Assembly: GCA_002404095.1 (NCBI GenBank)
Contig: DHJA01000112.1
Span: forward strand, 37,221-66,927
Direction: 5' to 3'
DNA from: Planctomycetaceae bacterium UBA4732
GTDB lineage: Bacteria; Planctomycetota; Planctomycetia; Gemmatales; Gemmataceae
Length of the DNA: 29,707 nucleotides
The notes under the pieces are model-generated. The model was not told the origin of the DNA. It saw only the letters and a list, made by a program, of their open reading frames with translations, and did no database searches. Numbering within the stretch: the stretch's first letter is position 1; the number at the start of each line of letters is the position of its first letter. This document shows positions 8,901 through 16,872 of the stretch, in pieces. Made by a program: the position numbers and the translations under genes.

Positions 8901-9148
8901 CGACCGACGCCGTGACGCGAATCGAGCGCGACAAGGCGGGTCGGCCGCATACGTTGATCGGGCCGGACGGCAAGCGCACGACGCTGGAGACGGGGAAGGA
9001 CGGACGCCTGAGCCGAGTCGCCTTCCCGGCCGGCGAGGCGGTGGAGATGGAGTACGACGCGGGCGGACTGCTAACTTCGTTCAAAGACGCGCAGGGCCAT
9101 GTTGCGCAATTCCGATATGATGATGCGGGGAATCTGTTGAAGGAGTGA
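5981..9148 (+). CDS. Teneurin-like membrane-anchored NHL/YD-repeat protein, C-terminally short
   Basis: The protein has 1055 residues from ATG 5981 (ggag at 5971-5974). An earlier frame opening at 5795 runs through the palindromic repeat and is not coding. Residues 5-25 are a signal anchor. A carboxypeptidase-regulatory/transthyretin-like domain follows (about 95-177, LRGRVFTSDGTPLAGVEV). A beta-rich segment (about 440-565) ends in VWDGLDG, a form typical of bacterial YD proteins, and LGGWTLNIHHSYDP. Six NHL propeller repeats (about 577-916) read GLAVGPDGALFIADGDQNRVRRV and variants. YD repeats (about 920-1055) include YRFVYDAAGRLTEV and FRYDDAGNLLKE. The order TTR-like, FN-plug-like, NHL, YD matches the teneurin core, but the YD region stops after about five repeats and there is no RHS core or toxin. 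It is probably exported and facing the periplasm. Ligand and role are unknown. Confidence 0.85.
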   Translation: MSKRSLAVVFAVLASSAAVTAVFLFGFRGWFNSAQPPSVSTPIQRQTPSDDEPAPGDHYYTPAPVSLAPASAFLFTGKSPRQFGAVKGALQRRRAAVLRGRVFTSDGTPLAGVEVGVPAQPEVGRTRTEADGVYDLAVNGGGPVVFAYKKEGFLPVQRQIMTPWQEYVWLPEVVLIPPGAPAGVLDLPPDEAAAPPRGPRMEDADGVRQAVFLAPPGLGATLVFSDGDKPMNRLTLSVAEYSVGARGATALPALPPPGAGYAYAVEVAADEIQEPGAQEIRFNKPLIQYVDNFLKFPVGAGLPSARYDAERSVWLPGPAGRVVKVVGVKDGLAELDLEGKGESADAAALTALGVGESERRRLAALYAKDVTLWRLPLTGLGAWAVFPALRPPTGAVAPTWPVASVPGHDPAMPHPKPAAQAFPVAGTHFQLCSQSDRTLGCETPYVVEVALSGQEVPKGLKSIDLEILVAGQRHVKTFPPQPLQKSVFVWDGLDGYLRPVQGRRPAVVRVGYVYAAAAPARQECVLWREQRMMLGDWDARCQGLGGWTLNIHHSYDPIGRSVHFGGGTRREGLNLPPVVTTVAGGTGSLIYNYDDQPAIAANLSQPRGLAVGPDGALFIADGDQNRVRRVGPDGLISTVAGTGHRGYDGDNRQAVDAQLNAPTGLAFGPDGSLYIADDGNDRVRRVRPDGAVMAFAGQGGKLDYSGDGEKAASAQLSLLRGLAVGPGGDVFIAQNGFNQCVRRVGPDGILTKFMGGISGKTALRTACAVAAAPDGAVYVADGDGCRVWCVGVDSAAMVVAGTGKPGFSGDEGPAVQAELNAPSGLALGPNGGLYIADAGNQRIRRVGFDGIITTVAGKGQTAGRETGDGGSASQGSFRLSERPELGMGRLCGLAVGPEGEVYVADVGHSSVRRVAPPFSGISDSEILIPSEDGAELYVFDGVGRHLQTLDGATGAVLYRFVYDAAGRLTEVHEATDAVTRIERDKAGRPHTLIGPDGKRTTLETGKDGRLSRVAFPAGEAVEMEYDAGGLLTSFKDAQGHVAQFRYDDAGNLLKE

Positions 9149-9237
9149 GCGAGCGGACCTTGAGCGGTGCGGCGGTCAAGGTACAATAGATTCATTCGTA
9201 ACGCTCCGGCCGCGTAGATCGCTTATGAGGTGGAGTC

Positions 9238-10035
9238 ATGCCTTCTCCCTTTCCCGGAATGGACCCGTACCTGGAAGAACCTGGGCTTTGGCCCGACGTG
9301 CATCATGAACTCATTTCCGAAATCCGAGCTCTCCTAACCAGCCAACTCCGGCCGAAATACTATGTGCGCATTGAGGAGCGCGTCTACATCTCCGATGAGA
9401 CCGACCCGGGTCGAAAAGTCATCATTCCCGATGTGCGCATCGCGGATCGGCCCGAATGGGGGGGAGGCCGTTTTCCATTGGTGGAGGGCGGTGCGCTAGC
9501 CGTCGCTGAGTCAATCGAAGTCACCTCCCTGTTCGATGACGAAATCCACGAGGCCCGATTGGAAGTTATCGACCGGGAACAGCGGCAGGTCGTGACGGTG
9601 ATCGAAATAATCAGCCCCACCAACAAGGTGGCTGGGTCGCGCGGTCAGGCCAGCTACCTCCAAAAACGCCAAGAAGTGATGGACTCACCGAGCCACATGG
9701 TCGAAATCGATCTCCTGCGGGCCGGCGACCCGCTGAACTTCCGCGAACTGCTGCCGGCACACGATTATCTTGTCCATGTCTCAATCCGTCAGGGTCGTCC
9801 GCGAGCGCGGGCTTGGCCAATCCTTCTGCAACAACGACTGCCTGTCGTGGCAATTCCCTTGCGCCCCGAAGACAAGGATGCGCCCCTGGACATGCAACAG
9901 GTTCTCTCCGCCGTCTACGATCGCGCGGGGTACGAAATGAGCATTAACTACCAGAACGAGCCAAATCCACCGCTTCACGGCGAGAACGCGGAGTGGGCGG
10001 CGAACCTTTTGCGGGAAAAGGGATTGCGCTCGTAA
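9238..10035 (+). CDS. DUF4058 family protein
   Basis: The 265-residue protein has the DUF4058 hallmark N-terminus (FPGMDPYLE, 5-13, then WPDVHHELI) and the family's later PKYYVRIEERVYI and VTVIEIISPTNK segments. The latter resembles a PD-(D/E)xK-like core with E-x-I, but no nuclease activity can be claimed. ATG 9238 is preceded by aggtgg (9229-9234). The family occurs in multiple copies in cyanobacteria and planctomycetes, with unknown function. It is followed after 41 nt by an 85-residue ORF and may be co-transcribed with it. Confidence 0.9.
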   Translation: MPSPFPGMDPYLEEPGLWPDVHHELISEIRALLTSQLRPKYYVRIEERVYISDETDPGRKVIIPDVRIADRPEWGGGRFPLVEGGALAVAESIEVTSLFDDEIHEARLEVIDREQRQVVTVIEIISPTNKVAGSRGQASYLQKRQEVMDSPSHMVEIDLLRAGDPLNFRELLPAHDYLVHVSIRQGRPRARAWPILLQQRLPVVAIPLRPEDKDAPLDMQQVLSAVYDRAGYEMSINYQNEPNPPLHGENAEWAANLLREKGLRS

Positions 10036-10076
10036 ACTATACATTCTTGACCGGATCAACCTTGGAGAAGCTACCA

Positions 10077-10334
10077 ATGGCCCCCGAAGAACTAGCGGCA
10101 GCCTTGCATCGCCGTCCATTCATCCCTTTCCGTCTGACTCTGACCGAAGGAAGCACCTACGAAGTGCGCCATCCCGAAGTCTACGTGGCCGGCCGCCGCT
10201 CCGCTTTCATCGGGCTTGCGCCAAGCGGCCCGGACCTGTTGTTTGAGCGATCCGTGATGGTCGATTTGATCCACATCGTCAAGTTGGAACCGCTGGAGAC
10301 CGCACCTTCCTCAAACGCCAACGGGGCCAACTGA
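10077..10334 (+). CDS. Small conserved planctomycete-type protein of unknown function
   Basis: The 85-residue protein starts at ATG 10077 with ggag at 10064-10067. An upstream in-frame opening at 9993 lies inside the DUF4058 gene. The pattern RRPFIPFRLTLTEGSTYEVRHPE is typical of small proteins common in planctomycetes and cyanobacteria, with a short beta-rich domain followed by a hydrophobic strand (MVDLIHIVKLEPL). Its function is unknown. It ends 53 nt from the convergent VWA gene. Confidence 0.7.
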   Translation: MAPEELAAALHRRPFIPFRLTLTEGSTYEVRHPEVYVAGRRSAFIGLAPSGPDLLFERSVMVDLIHIVKLEPLETAPSSNANGAN

Positions 10335-10387
10335 GGACGTTTCCATTAGCATTTCCTTAGACTGGTTGCTATGTGGCGAATCCTTTA

Positions 10388-12925
10388 TTAAACCATTCCC
10401 CAACGGCGCCGTAGGAACCACTCCCCGGCCAGCAATCCTGTGAACAGCAAGTAAAATAACACAAAGAACGGCGACCACGACGCCGAGTTCCAATCCGGAT
10501 CTGCGTCCACTTTCGGCTTCGTCTTCGCGGCCGGCGAGGGCGGCAGCTGCTCCAGGAACGCCGTCAGCTTTGCGCCGCGCCGGAATTCGCCACGTCCTTC
10601 GTCAGCCAGTTTCCGCAGGAAGCCCTCATCTGCCGCCCACTCCGCCATCTCGACGTCTTCCTCGAACGCCAGAAACCGCGCCGACGCTTCACCGCTTACG
10701 TCCTGGCCGTCCACGTCTTTGCCGCTGCCGTGAATATGAATCGTATATTGCCCCGCCGTTTCCGGTCGGAAGGCGCCGCGATCCTCAGTGCCGTCGCGCG
10801 TCGGCGTCACCTTCTTACGCTCGCCGCCGGGCGCCTCCACTTCCACTTCGTAATCGCCGCCCTTCACTTCGTCGCCGTTCTTGCCGCGCAGGCCGAGACT
10901 GAAGCCCAGGTCGTTGCCCACCGCGATCGCGCGCACGTCTGGGACGACGCGCGCCTGGCTCTGGTCCTCGTCCTGCCGGGCCAGCCACAGGACCATTTGC
11001 CGCCAGAATCGGCCGTGTTTGCGCTTGCCGTCCGGGTTGCGAATCCAACGGTTCGTCGTATCGCCGGCGAAGGCCAGCACCCGGCCGTTGCCATAGTCTC
11101 GCGCCACCAACAGCGGATACGGTCGCATCGTTTGCGGATCGAGTAAGTCTTTTGATTCGGCCAACACCACTTCATTGCCTTTCTGAGCCGGCAGGGCCAG
11201 CCGATTGACGCCTTCCAGACCGGGCAACGCTTCCCAGGCGGCCCGTTCCGCTTTTTCGTCGCCGTCGGCGATGCGCAGGATACGGCTGTAGAGCCTCAAC
11301 CCTTCGTCCGTCGGAACCATCTTGACGCCGCCCCGGTTGCCTTCCACTTGGCCGCGGACGCTCAGGTCCACCGGCAGAATGGCGCCGACCGATGTGCCCT
11401 TCCAATCGCCGTCGCCGAAGCTGGAATAACCGCCGATCATCAGGAAACCGGCGCCGCGGTACACCTGTTTGGTAATCTGATCTAGCACGTCCGGCTGGAT
11501 CGCCGTCATTTGCGCGGCCGTCACGTCGCCGATTATAATGACGTCATATTTCTGTTTCTCGAAATCGAAGAGACGGCCGGCGTTCGGATCGTTGGGAGCG
11601 GCGCCGCGCAACCAGAGCGGCTTAACCTGAATGCGCGGGTCGCGCGCCAAAGCGTCGTAGATCATCTGTGGTTCCCAGGCGCGTTCCTTGTCGATCAGCA
11701 GCACGTTGAGGCCGCCCTTGACCACGGTGACGAACGTGCCGAGTTGGTTGTTGTCCTTGTTCAATTCCCCCGGCAATGGCTCTACGTTCACCATCACTTT
11801 GACCTCGCCGGCCTTATCTGGGGCAGCGCATTCGAGCGTGACTTGATTGCCTTCGGTCAGCTTGAGAATCGCGTCCTGCGCCTTCACCTCCTTTTCATCT
11901 AGGAAAAGGTGGATACGCACTGCGCTGTTCTCGAATCCGTGGGCATTGATCGTCGCGCGCACGGTCAACTTGCCTTTGATCGGCACCACCGGCGGCGTGG
12001 CCGTGACGCCGGTCACGGCCACATCGCGCTGGCCGTTGGGGGTATTCGGATTGCCAAAAGCGAAAGTGTGAATCGGCGCCCGCCGGCGCCAGCGCCGCGC
12101 CTCGGCGAACGGGTCGGTGCGCTGGCCGCCGTTGTTACGGCCATCGCTCAGCACCAATACGCCGCGCACGCGCCGACCGCCGTACTGCTCGTACAGCCCC
12201 TTGAGCATTCCGCCGATGTCGGTGCGCTTGCCGTCCGGCGCGCCCGGATTGTCCAGTGAAAACGGTTCCACTTTGTCCGCGAAGCGAACCAACTCGATCT
12301 GGACGTTTTGCTCTCTGCGAAGGCGCTCAATAGCCGGGCCGGCGTCGTGCAACGCCTGGAGCATGGCGTCCCAGCGCGGGCGGCTCGATTCGTCCTGGAT
12401 GGTCATGCTCTTGGAAGCGTCGAGCGCGATGAGCAGTACGTCGCCGCCGGCCGCACCTTCCCTGGGGATGGCAAGGTACGGTCGCAAAATAGCGACGGCC
12501 GCGAGCAAGAAAGCGGCCGCGCGCAGGCTGAGAATGACGGCGGTGCGCCGCGGCGACGAGTTGGCGGCGCCGAGGTAAGTGGCGGCGGTGAGGCCGGCCA
12601 GCAACATCGGCAAGACGAATAGCAGCGACAGGCCGACGCCGGCCAAACGGGCTAGCCATACGCCCGCGCCGGAGGTTGTAATCTCCAGCGGAGTTTCCCA
12701 GGCGTGGCCGAAGCCGATCCACGCCAGCAAGCCTGCCAATACCAGGCCGGCGCCTAGGAAGAGCCGGCGCCGATGCGATGAAACGGGATAGCGGACTAAC
12801 AGGATCGGAAAAGCAAGCGCCAGCAGTCCAGCCGCGATCACGGCGGCCGTCACGGAAGCGGGCGCCGTGGACAGGCCGGTACAGAGCAATCGCCAGGGCC
12901 AGATGGGGTCGATTTGCGGCGTCAT
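10388..12925 (-). CDS. Membrane VWA / glutamine-amidotransferase-like protein
   Basis: The protein has 845 residues. Four N-terminal transmembrane segments (about 26-44, 56-72, 94-113 and 127-147) are followed by a von Willebrand factor A domain (about 163-300) with an intact MIDAS DASKS (169-173) and VLVLSDGRNN. Ig-like segments come next, then a glutamine-amidotransferase-like Rossmann region (LNVLLIDKERAWEPQMIYDAL, YDVIIIGDV, GFLMIGGYSSFGDG) without an obvious catalytic Cys. A C-terminal transmembrane helix (about 817-835) ends the protein. It is the last gene of a cluster and overlaps the BatA-like gene by 4 nt (ATGA). Such clusters are common in planctomycetes and usually accompany a MoxR AAA+ ATPase. 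The biochemical role is unknown. Confidence 0.85.
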   Translation of the reverse strand: MTPQIDPIWPWRLLCTGLSTAPASVTAAVIAAGLLALAFPILLVRYPVSSHRRRLFLGAGLVLAGLLAWIGFGHAWETPLEITTSGAGVWLARLAGVGLSLLFVLPMLLAGLTAATYLGAANSSPRRTAVILSLRAAAFLLAAVAILRPYLAIPREGAAGGDVLLIALDASKSMTIQDESSRPRWDAMLQALHDAGPAIERLRREQNVQIELVRFADKVEPFSLDNPGAPDGKRTDIGGMLKGLYEQYGGRRVRGVLVLSDGRNNGGQRTDPFAEARRWRRRAPIHTFAFGNPNTPNGQRDVAVTGVTATPPVVPIKGKLTVRATINAHGFENSAVRIHLFLDEKEVKAQDAILKLTEGNQVTLECAAPDKAGEVKVMVNVEPLPGELNKDNNQLGTFVTVVKGGLNVLLIDKERAWEPQMIYDALARDPRIQVKPLWLRGAAPNDPNAGRLFDFEKQKYDVIIIGDVTAAQMTAIQPDVLDQITKQVYRGAGFLMIGGYSSFGDGDWKGTSVGAILPVDLSVRGQVEGNRGGVKMVPTDEGLRLYSRILRIADGDEKAERAAWEALPGLEGVNRLALPAQKGNEVVLAESKDLLDPQTMRPYPLLVARDYGNGRVLAFAGDTTNRWIRNPDGKRKHGRFWRQMVLWLARQDEDQSQARVVPDVRAIAVGNDLGFSLGLRGKNGDEVKGGDYEVEVEAPGGERKKVTPTRDGTEDRGAFRPETAGQYTIHIHGSGKDVDGQDVSGEASARFLAFEEDVEMAEWAADEGFLRKLADEGRGEFRRGAKLTAFLEQLPPSPAAKTKPKVDADPDWNSASWSPFFVLFYLLFTGLLAGEWFLRRRWGMV

Positions 12926-15228
12926 CGGGAAGTCCGCTCATAGAAGCGATTGGCCAGCAGTCCCTCGAACGTCAGGAACAACAGCGTCAACATCATTAAC
13001 AGCGGCAGCAGGCTCACCGGCGCGGCCGGCAACTGGCTTGCGGCCGCATCCTGACCGTGTTCGCGCAGAGCGTCGTTTAGAGTGGCGCCGGGCTGAGGCG
13101 TCAGCACGGAACCCGCGCCCAGCGCCGCTTCAATATCCTTTGCCGGCAGCCGATCCAGCCGCGATTCCTCCGGCGCCACGTTCAGACTAAAGGCGGCGAC
13201 ACGATTACGGCTGGGATTAAAGAGCGCGTATTGACCGGGCGCCGACGCCGCGCGCACGTCCACGGTGTTGTCTCCTTCGGCGACCGTAATACTCCGTTCG
13301 GATTCCGTTAGGTCTGGGTCGGGCGCGTCGAGATGATAGACGCCGCGCGGCGCGGCCGCGGGCAGGTTCAACATCACGGGGTCGCTGCAGCGGAAATTGA
13401 GTTGCTCCATCGGCGCCTCGCCCGCCACGTATTTGCACGCCTCATTGACGAGGACCAGGCCGAAAGACTGCAAGGTCCAGAAATTGGTCCACTGCCGATT
13501 GGGGCCGATCTCTCGGGCGTCCAGCACGGTGGTGAACTGTATCACCCGTCCCTCGCCAAGCGTCCGCTCCACCAATGCGGGCGACTTCGACTCGTCGGCG
13601 TAGGCGGCGATGGCTCTGCCATTCTCGATCGGTTCGACTTTCCAATAGCGGTTGACAGATGGCCGTAGTTCTTCCGCGGCGAAGTCCACGCCTTGACGCA
13701 GCCACTGATGAAACGGCCTGGTAAGCGGATGATTGGCGTTGAAGTCGCTCCAATATACATGCCCATCGGGCGGCGCATCGGCAATCCCTTTAAGCCGGGC
13801 CGGCAGCAGCTTCGCCGTCTCGGCGTCTTTGTTCCAGGCCGCGAGCTGATCGCGGGATAGCTCCTCCCCGGGCGGCACGATCACCAAACCGCCGCCGTCG
13901 AGGACGTATTTGGCGAGCGCCTGCCAGAATGGTTCGGGCAACCGTTTGGCTGTCTGAAACAGGCAGACGACGCGATAGGGCCGTAGCTCTTTGAGGCCGA
14001 AGTTCGCCGCGTCGCTTGCCGTTCGCAAATCGCAATGAACTCCGTTGGTCGGGTTGGTAATCGCATAGGCGTCCAGCGCGGCCTTCCAGATGTGGGCGGC
14101 CTTCGGATCGTCCGCCAACGTCAGTATCTGCCGCCCCTGTCGCTTCGGATCGTCGCGCACCTGAAATGTAGCAAAGCGGATGTTGTCATGCGCCAGGTCG
14201 TCCTTGAACGCCCGGTCGTCGAGCGTATTGAACTTGACGGTGATCTGGTGCGACTCGGTTATGACCTCATCGCCGGCCCCCGCCGGCCGCACGGGCGTGG
14301 GCGCCTTCAGGACGAACACTTCCCTATCCTTTCCGGCCGTCATTTTTATACGCCGAGAGGCGGGCTTGGCGTCATTGTCGATCTGACATAGGAGATTAAC
14401 GTCGAAGTCCGCCCCGACCGCGCGAATGTCAATCGTGACGGTGACGGCTCCTCCGGGCGCGACAACCAGCGGGCTTGCCTCGATTTTTTCGACGCCCAAA
14501 TCGCGCGGCTGGTCAACGCCTAAGTCGATGTATGCGGCTTGAACGCCGTCCGGCAATTTAATCCGTTTGGCCTCCGCTACATCCCAACTGGCGGCGGTGC
14601 GATCGGAGAAGACGTAGAGCATCCGCGACGACGGTTCACCGGCTTGGCCTGCCTTGGCCAGTAGGTCGGCGGCTTTCTCGATCTGGCGAACCAGCGGCGC
14701 CCGGATCGGCCGAAGGCGAAGGCCATTTATGCGCGATCGCACCTGTGCTAGCGACGGAATCCAATCCTCGTCCGCTTCATCATCGGCGCCGTCGGCGCCG
14801 GTGTCCAGCACGGCGACCTGACTTTCGGCCGGGAGGTTATGCAGCAGGTCCAGGGCGCGCTGGCGGGCGTCGTCGAGCCGGGACAGGCCGCCTACGCGGT
14901 ATTCCATGCGGTAACTCACGTCGAAAACGAACACGGCGGCGGCCGGCCGTGGACTGCTCAGGCCGAACCACTTTGCCGCCGCGCGCGGCAGGAAGAGCTT
15001 CGGTTGGGCGATGGCAAAGCACAGGGCCGCCAGCACGAGCATGCGCAGGGCCAGCAGCAACAGATGTTGCAGGCGCATGCGCCGGCGGTTGACGACGCTG
15101 CGTTGGCGCAGGAAGCGGAACGCGGGAAACGGCAGGCGGCGCGGCTTCTGGCGCATCCAGAAATGCAACACGACCGGCACGCCCAGCAGGGCCAGACCGC
15201 CCAAGAGGTAGATGTTGAGGAATACCAT
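12922..15228 (-). CDS. BatA-like membrane protein (aerotolerance-regulator N-terminal domain and VWA)
   Basis: The 768-residue protein begins with the BatA N-terminal module: a transmembrane helix, HFWMRQKPRRLPFPAFRFL and a second helix (about 53-75). A VWA-like domain starts near residue 98, but its MIDAS reads DVSYR (103-107) instead of DxSxS, so metal binding is doubtful. A long periplasmic region contains a glutamine-amidotransferase-like fold (YRVVCLFQTAKRLPEPFW, GGGLVIVPPGEE), and a C-terminal helix lies near 738-757. The start overlaps nothing upstream, with ppa 15 nt away; the stop overlaps the VWA gene, suggesting translational coupling. Bat proteins were named from Bacteroides aerotolerance loci; the role here is inferred only from the family. 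Confidence 0.85.
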   Translation of the reverse strand: MVFLNIYLLGGLALLGVPVVLHFWMRQKPRRLPFPAFRFLRQRSVVNRRRMRLQHLLLLALRMLVLAALCFAIAQPKLFLPRAAAKWFGLSSPRPAAAVFVFDVSYRMEYRVGGLSRLDDARQRALDLLHNLPAESQVAVLDTGADGADDEADEDWIPSLAQVRSRINGLRLRPIRAPLVRQIEKAADLLAKAGQAGEPSSRMLYVFSDRTAASWDVAEAKRIKLPDGVQAAYIDLGVDQPRDLGVEKIEASPLVVAPGGAVTVTIDIRAVGADFDVNLLCQIDNDAKPASRRIKMTAGKDREVFVLKAPTPVRPAGAGDEVITESHQITVKFNTLDDRAFKDDLAHDNIRFATFQVRDDPKRQGRQILTLADDPKAAHIWKAALDAYAITNPTNGVHCDLRTASDAANFGLKELRPYRVVCLFQTAKRLPEPFWQALAKYVLDGGGLVIVPPGEELSRDQLAAWNKDAETAKLLPARLKGIADAPPDGHVYWSDFNANHPLTRPFHQWLRQGVDFAAEELRPSVNRYWKVEPIENGRAIAAYADESKSPALVERTLGEGRVIQFTTVLDAREIGPNRQWTNFWTLQSFGLVLVNEACKYVAGEAPMEQLNFRCSDPVMLNLPAAAPRGVYHLDAPDPDLTESERSITVAEGDNTVDVRAASAPGQYALFNPSRNRVAAFSLNVAPEESRLDRLPAKDIEAALGAGSVLTPQPGATLNDALREHGQDAAASQLPAAPVSLLPLLMMLTLLFLTFEGLLANRFYERTSR

Positions 15229-15243
15229 GCGAATCCGGGGTGC

Positions 15244-15798
15244 TTATAGGTACGGCTTGCTCAGCAAGTGGTTGCGCTCACGGGCGTAAAAGATCACCGC
15301 CTCGCGCAAGATCGGCATGGCGTGGTCCACCCCGAGAGGCGCGTCCACCACTACTTCCTTTCCCTCCAGCGTCTTGTAGTCCATGAAGAAGCGTTGCAGC
15401 TCGCGCAGCCGGTGCGGCGGCAAATCCTCGATGTTCTGGTGTTCCTTGTACTCCGGGTCGTCGGCGTGGACGGCGATGATTTTGTCGTCCTGGCCCTTCT
15501 CGTCGAGCATTCGCATGACGCCAATGGCGCGGGCGCGCAGCAGTACGCCGGGAGCCACTTCCCGACCCATCACCAGTACGTCGAGGGGATCGTTGTCGGG
15601 GCAGTAGGTTCGCGGTACAAAGCCGTAGTTGGCCGGGTAGAAAACGGAGCTGTAGAGGACGCGATCCACCATCAGCAGTCCGGTTTCCTTGTTCAGCTCG
15701 TACTTGACCTTCGAGCCTTTGGGGATCTCGATATAAACGGGGAACCAGAGCGACAGGTCGCCCGGTAAGGGCACGTCATGCCAAGGGTGTGAGATCAT
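15244..15798 (-). CDS. ppa: Inorganic pyrophosphatase, family I
   Basis: The 184-residue protein hydrolyses pyrophosphate to two phosphates in the cytoplasm. It has the family I elements [11 protein letters not shown] (24-34), [10 protein letters not shown], the signature DNDPLDVLV with metal-binding Asp68, Asp70 and Asp73, and KDxR-region equivalents ([12 protein letters not shown]). The length is normal for bacterial family I enzymes. It lies between DUF58 (32 nt upstream) and the BatA-like gene (15 nt downstream) on the same strand, so it is likely co-transcribed with a membrane VWA cluster, an unusual place for this housekeeping gene. Confidence 0.95.
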   Translation of the reverse strand: MISHPWHDVPLPGDLSLWFPVYIEIPKGSKVKYELNKETGLLMVDRVLYSSVFYPANYGFVPRTYCPDNDPLDVLVMGREVAPGVLLRARAIGVMRMLDEKGQDDKIIAVHADDPEYKEHQNIEDLPPHRLRELQRFFMDYKTLEGKEVVVDAPLGVDHAMPILREAVIFYARERNHLLSKPYL

Positions 15799-15830
15799 TC
15801 AGACTTCTCCCGTTTTTCATTGGACAGGTT

Positions 15831-16727
15831 TCAGAATCGGCGTTGCCGTTGCAGTAAATACTCCATCAGTGCCTTGTCAAAACTCACGCTCGTGTCGGTC
15901 GGCACATAGTCGATCTGGGCTTTGGCGCACTCCGTCCGGTAAGTCTCGCGGAACTCGGCCATCGCCTGGAGATAGTCCTTGCGAATCCCCTGCGCGTCGA
16001 GCGTCATCCGGTCGGGCGTCTCCACGTCCTCGAACTCGACGAGGCCGTTAAAAGGAAATTGCACCTCCGCTTCGTCCAAAACATGGAACACGATGACCTC
16101 GTGGCCGCGGTGGCGCAAATGGTGCAGGGCGGACAGCACCGGCGCCGGGTCGGTGAGCAGGTCGCTGAAGATCATCACAAGGCTTTTGCCGCGGATCATG
16201 GCGGCGAGCTGATGCAGCGCCGCGGCGGCGTCGGTGGCGCCGGCCGGCTTGAGATTGGCCAGCACCGATAAGATGGCGGCTAGGTGCATACGTTTGCTGC
16301 GCGGCGGTAGGCTGGCTTCGATGCGCGTGCTGAAGGCGACAAGGCCGACGGGGTCTTGCTGGCGGATCATCAGATAACCGAGCGCGGCGGCGAGGCAGAT
16401 GGAGTAGTCGAACTTGGTCAATTCTTGGCGGTAGGTGTAGGCCATCGAAGCGCTGAGGTCCATCACCAGATAGCCGGTGACGTTCGTTTCGGCCTGGAAC
16501 TTTTTGAGGTAGTATTTGTCGGTCTTAGCGTAGACGTTCCAATCGAGGTCTTTGAGGTCGTCGCCGGGGACATACTTGCGGTGTTCAGAGAATTCGACGC
16601 TGAAGCCCTGAAAGGGGCTGGCGTGCAAACCGGCCAGAAAGCCCTCCACGATGAAGCGGGCGCGTAGGTCCAGCCTCGCTACTTGGCGGATGACGTCGGG
16701 TCGCAGATATTTCTCGGGAGCGGCCAT
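15831..16727 (-). CDS. DUF58 domain protein (VWA-like)
   Basis: The 298-residue protein carries the DUF58 signature FSEHRKYVPGDDLKDLDWNVYAKT (46-69, partly basic and aromatic), followed by a VWA-like fold with DLSASM (90-95), LVAFSTR and VMIFSDLLTD. The family usually sits beside MoxR ATPases and Bat proteins and is thought to work with them in assembling or activating complexes. No MoxR gene is adjacent in this window; the divergent neighbour is tilS. It is the first gene of the four-gene cluster on this strand. Confidence 0.9.
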   Translation of the reverse strand: MAAPEKYLRPDVIRQVARLDLRARFIVEGFLAGLHASPFQGFSVEFSEHRKYVPGDDLKDLDWNVYAKTDKYYLKKFQAETNVTGYLVMDLSASMAYTYRQELTKFDYSICLAAALGYLMIRQQDPVGLVAFSTRIEASLPPRSKRMHLAAILSVLANLKPAGATDAAAALHQLAAMIRGKSLVMIFSDLLTDPAPVLSALHHLRHRGHEVIVFHVLDEAEVQFPFNGLVEFEDVETPDRMTLDAQGIRKDYLQAMAEFRETYRTECAKAQIDYVPTDTSVSFDKALMEYLLQRQRRF

Positions 16728-16793
16728 GCGATCATTATAACGAACTGTAGAGATCGACGCCTTTTAGCGAGACTTCGGGTAGTGTCTTAATTG

Positions 16794-16841
16794 GTCCTAT
16801 AAGTCCCATAGGACCTATAGGTCCTATGGGACTTATAGGAC
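16794..16841. repeat. 48-bp perfect palindrome in the divergent DUF58/tilS gap
   Basis: The 48 bases read identically on both strands (24 bp per arm, centre tata). It is built from units such as gtcctataa, gtcccatag and gacctatag, and one more unit follows (16842-16850). The same unit family is at 5797-5853. It lies 66 nt from the DUF58 start and 31 nt from the tilS start, so it may affect either promoter. Confidence 0.95.
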
Positions 16842-16872
16842 TTATGGGACAAAGAACTGAGGAGAGCCGACC

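Noticed and set aside
9149..9237. Continuation of the YD protein past its TGA as a second recoded stop.
   Set aside because: The frame after this TGA meets another stop after three codons and shows no YD motif.
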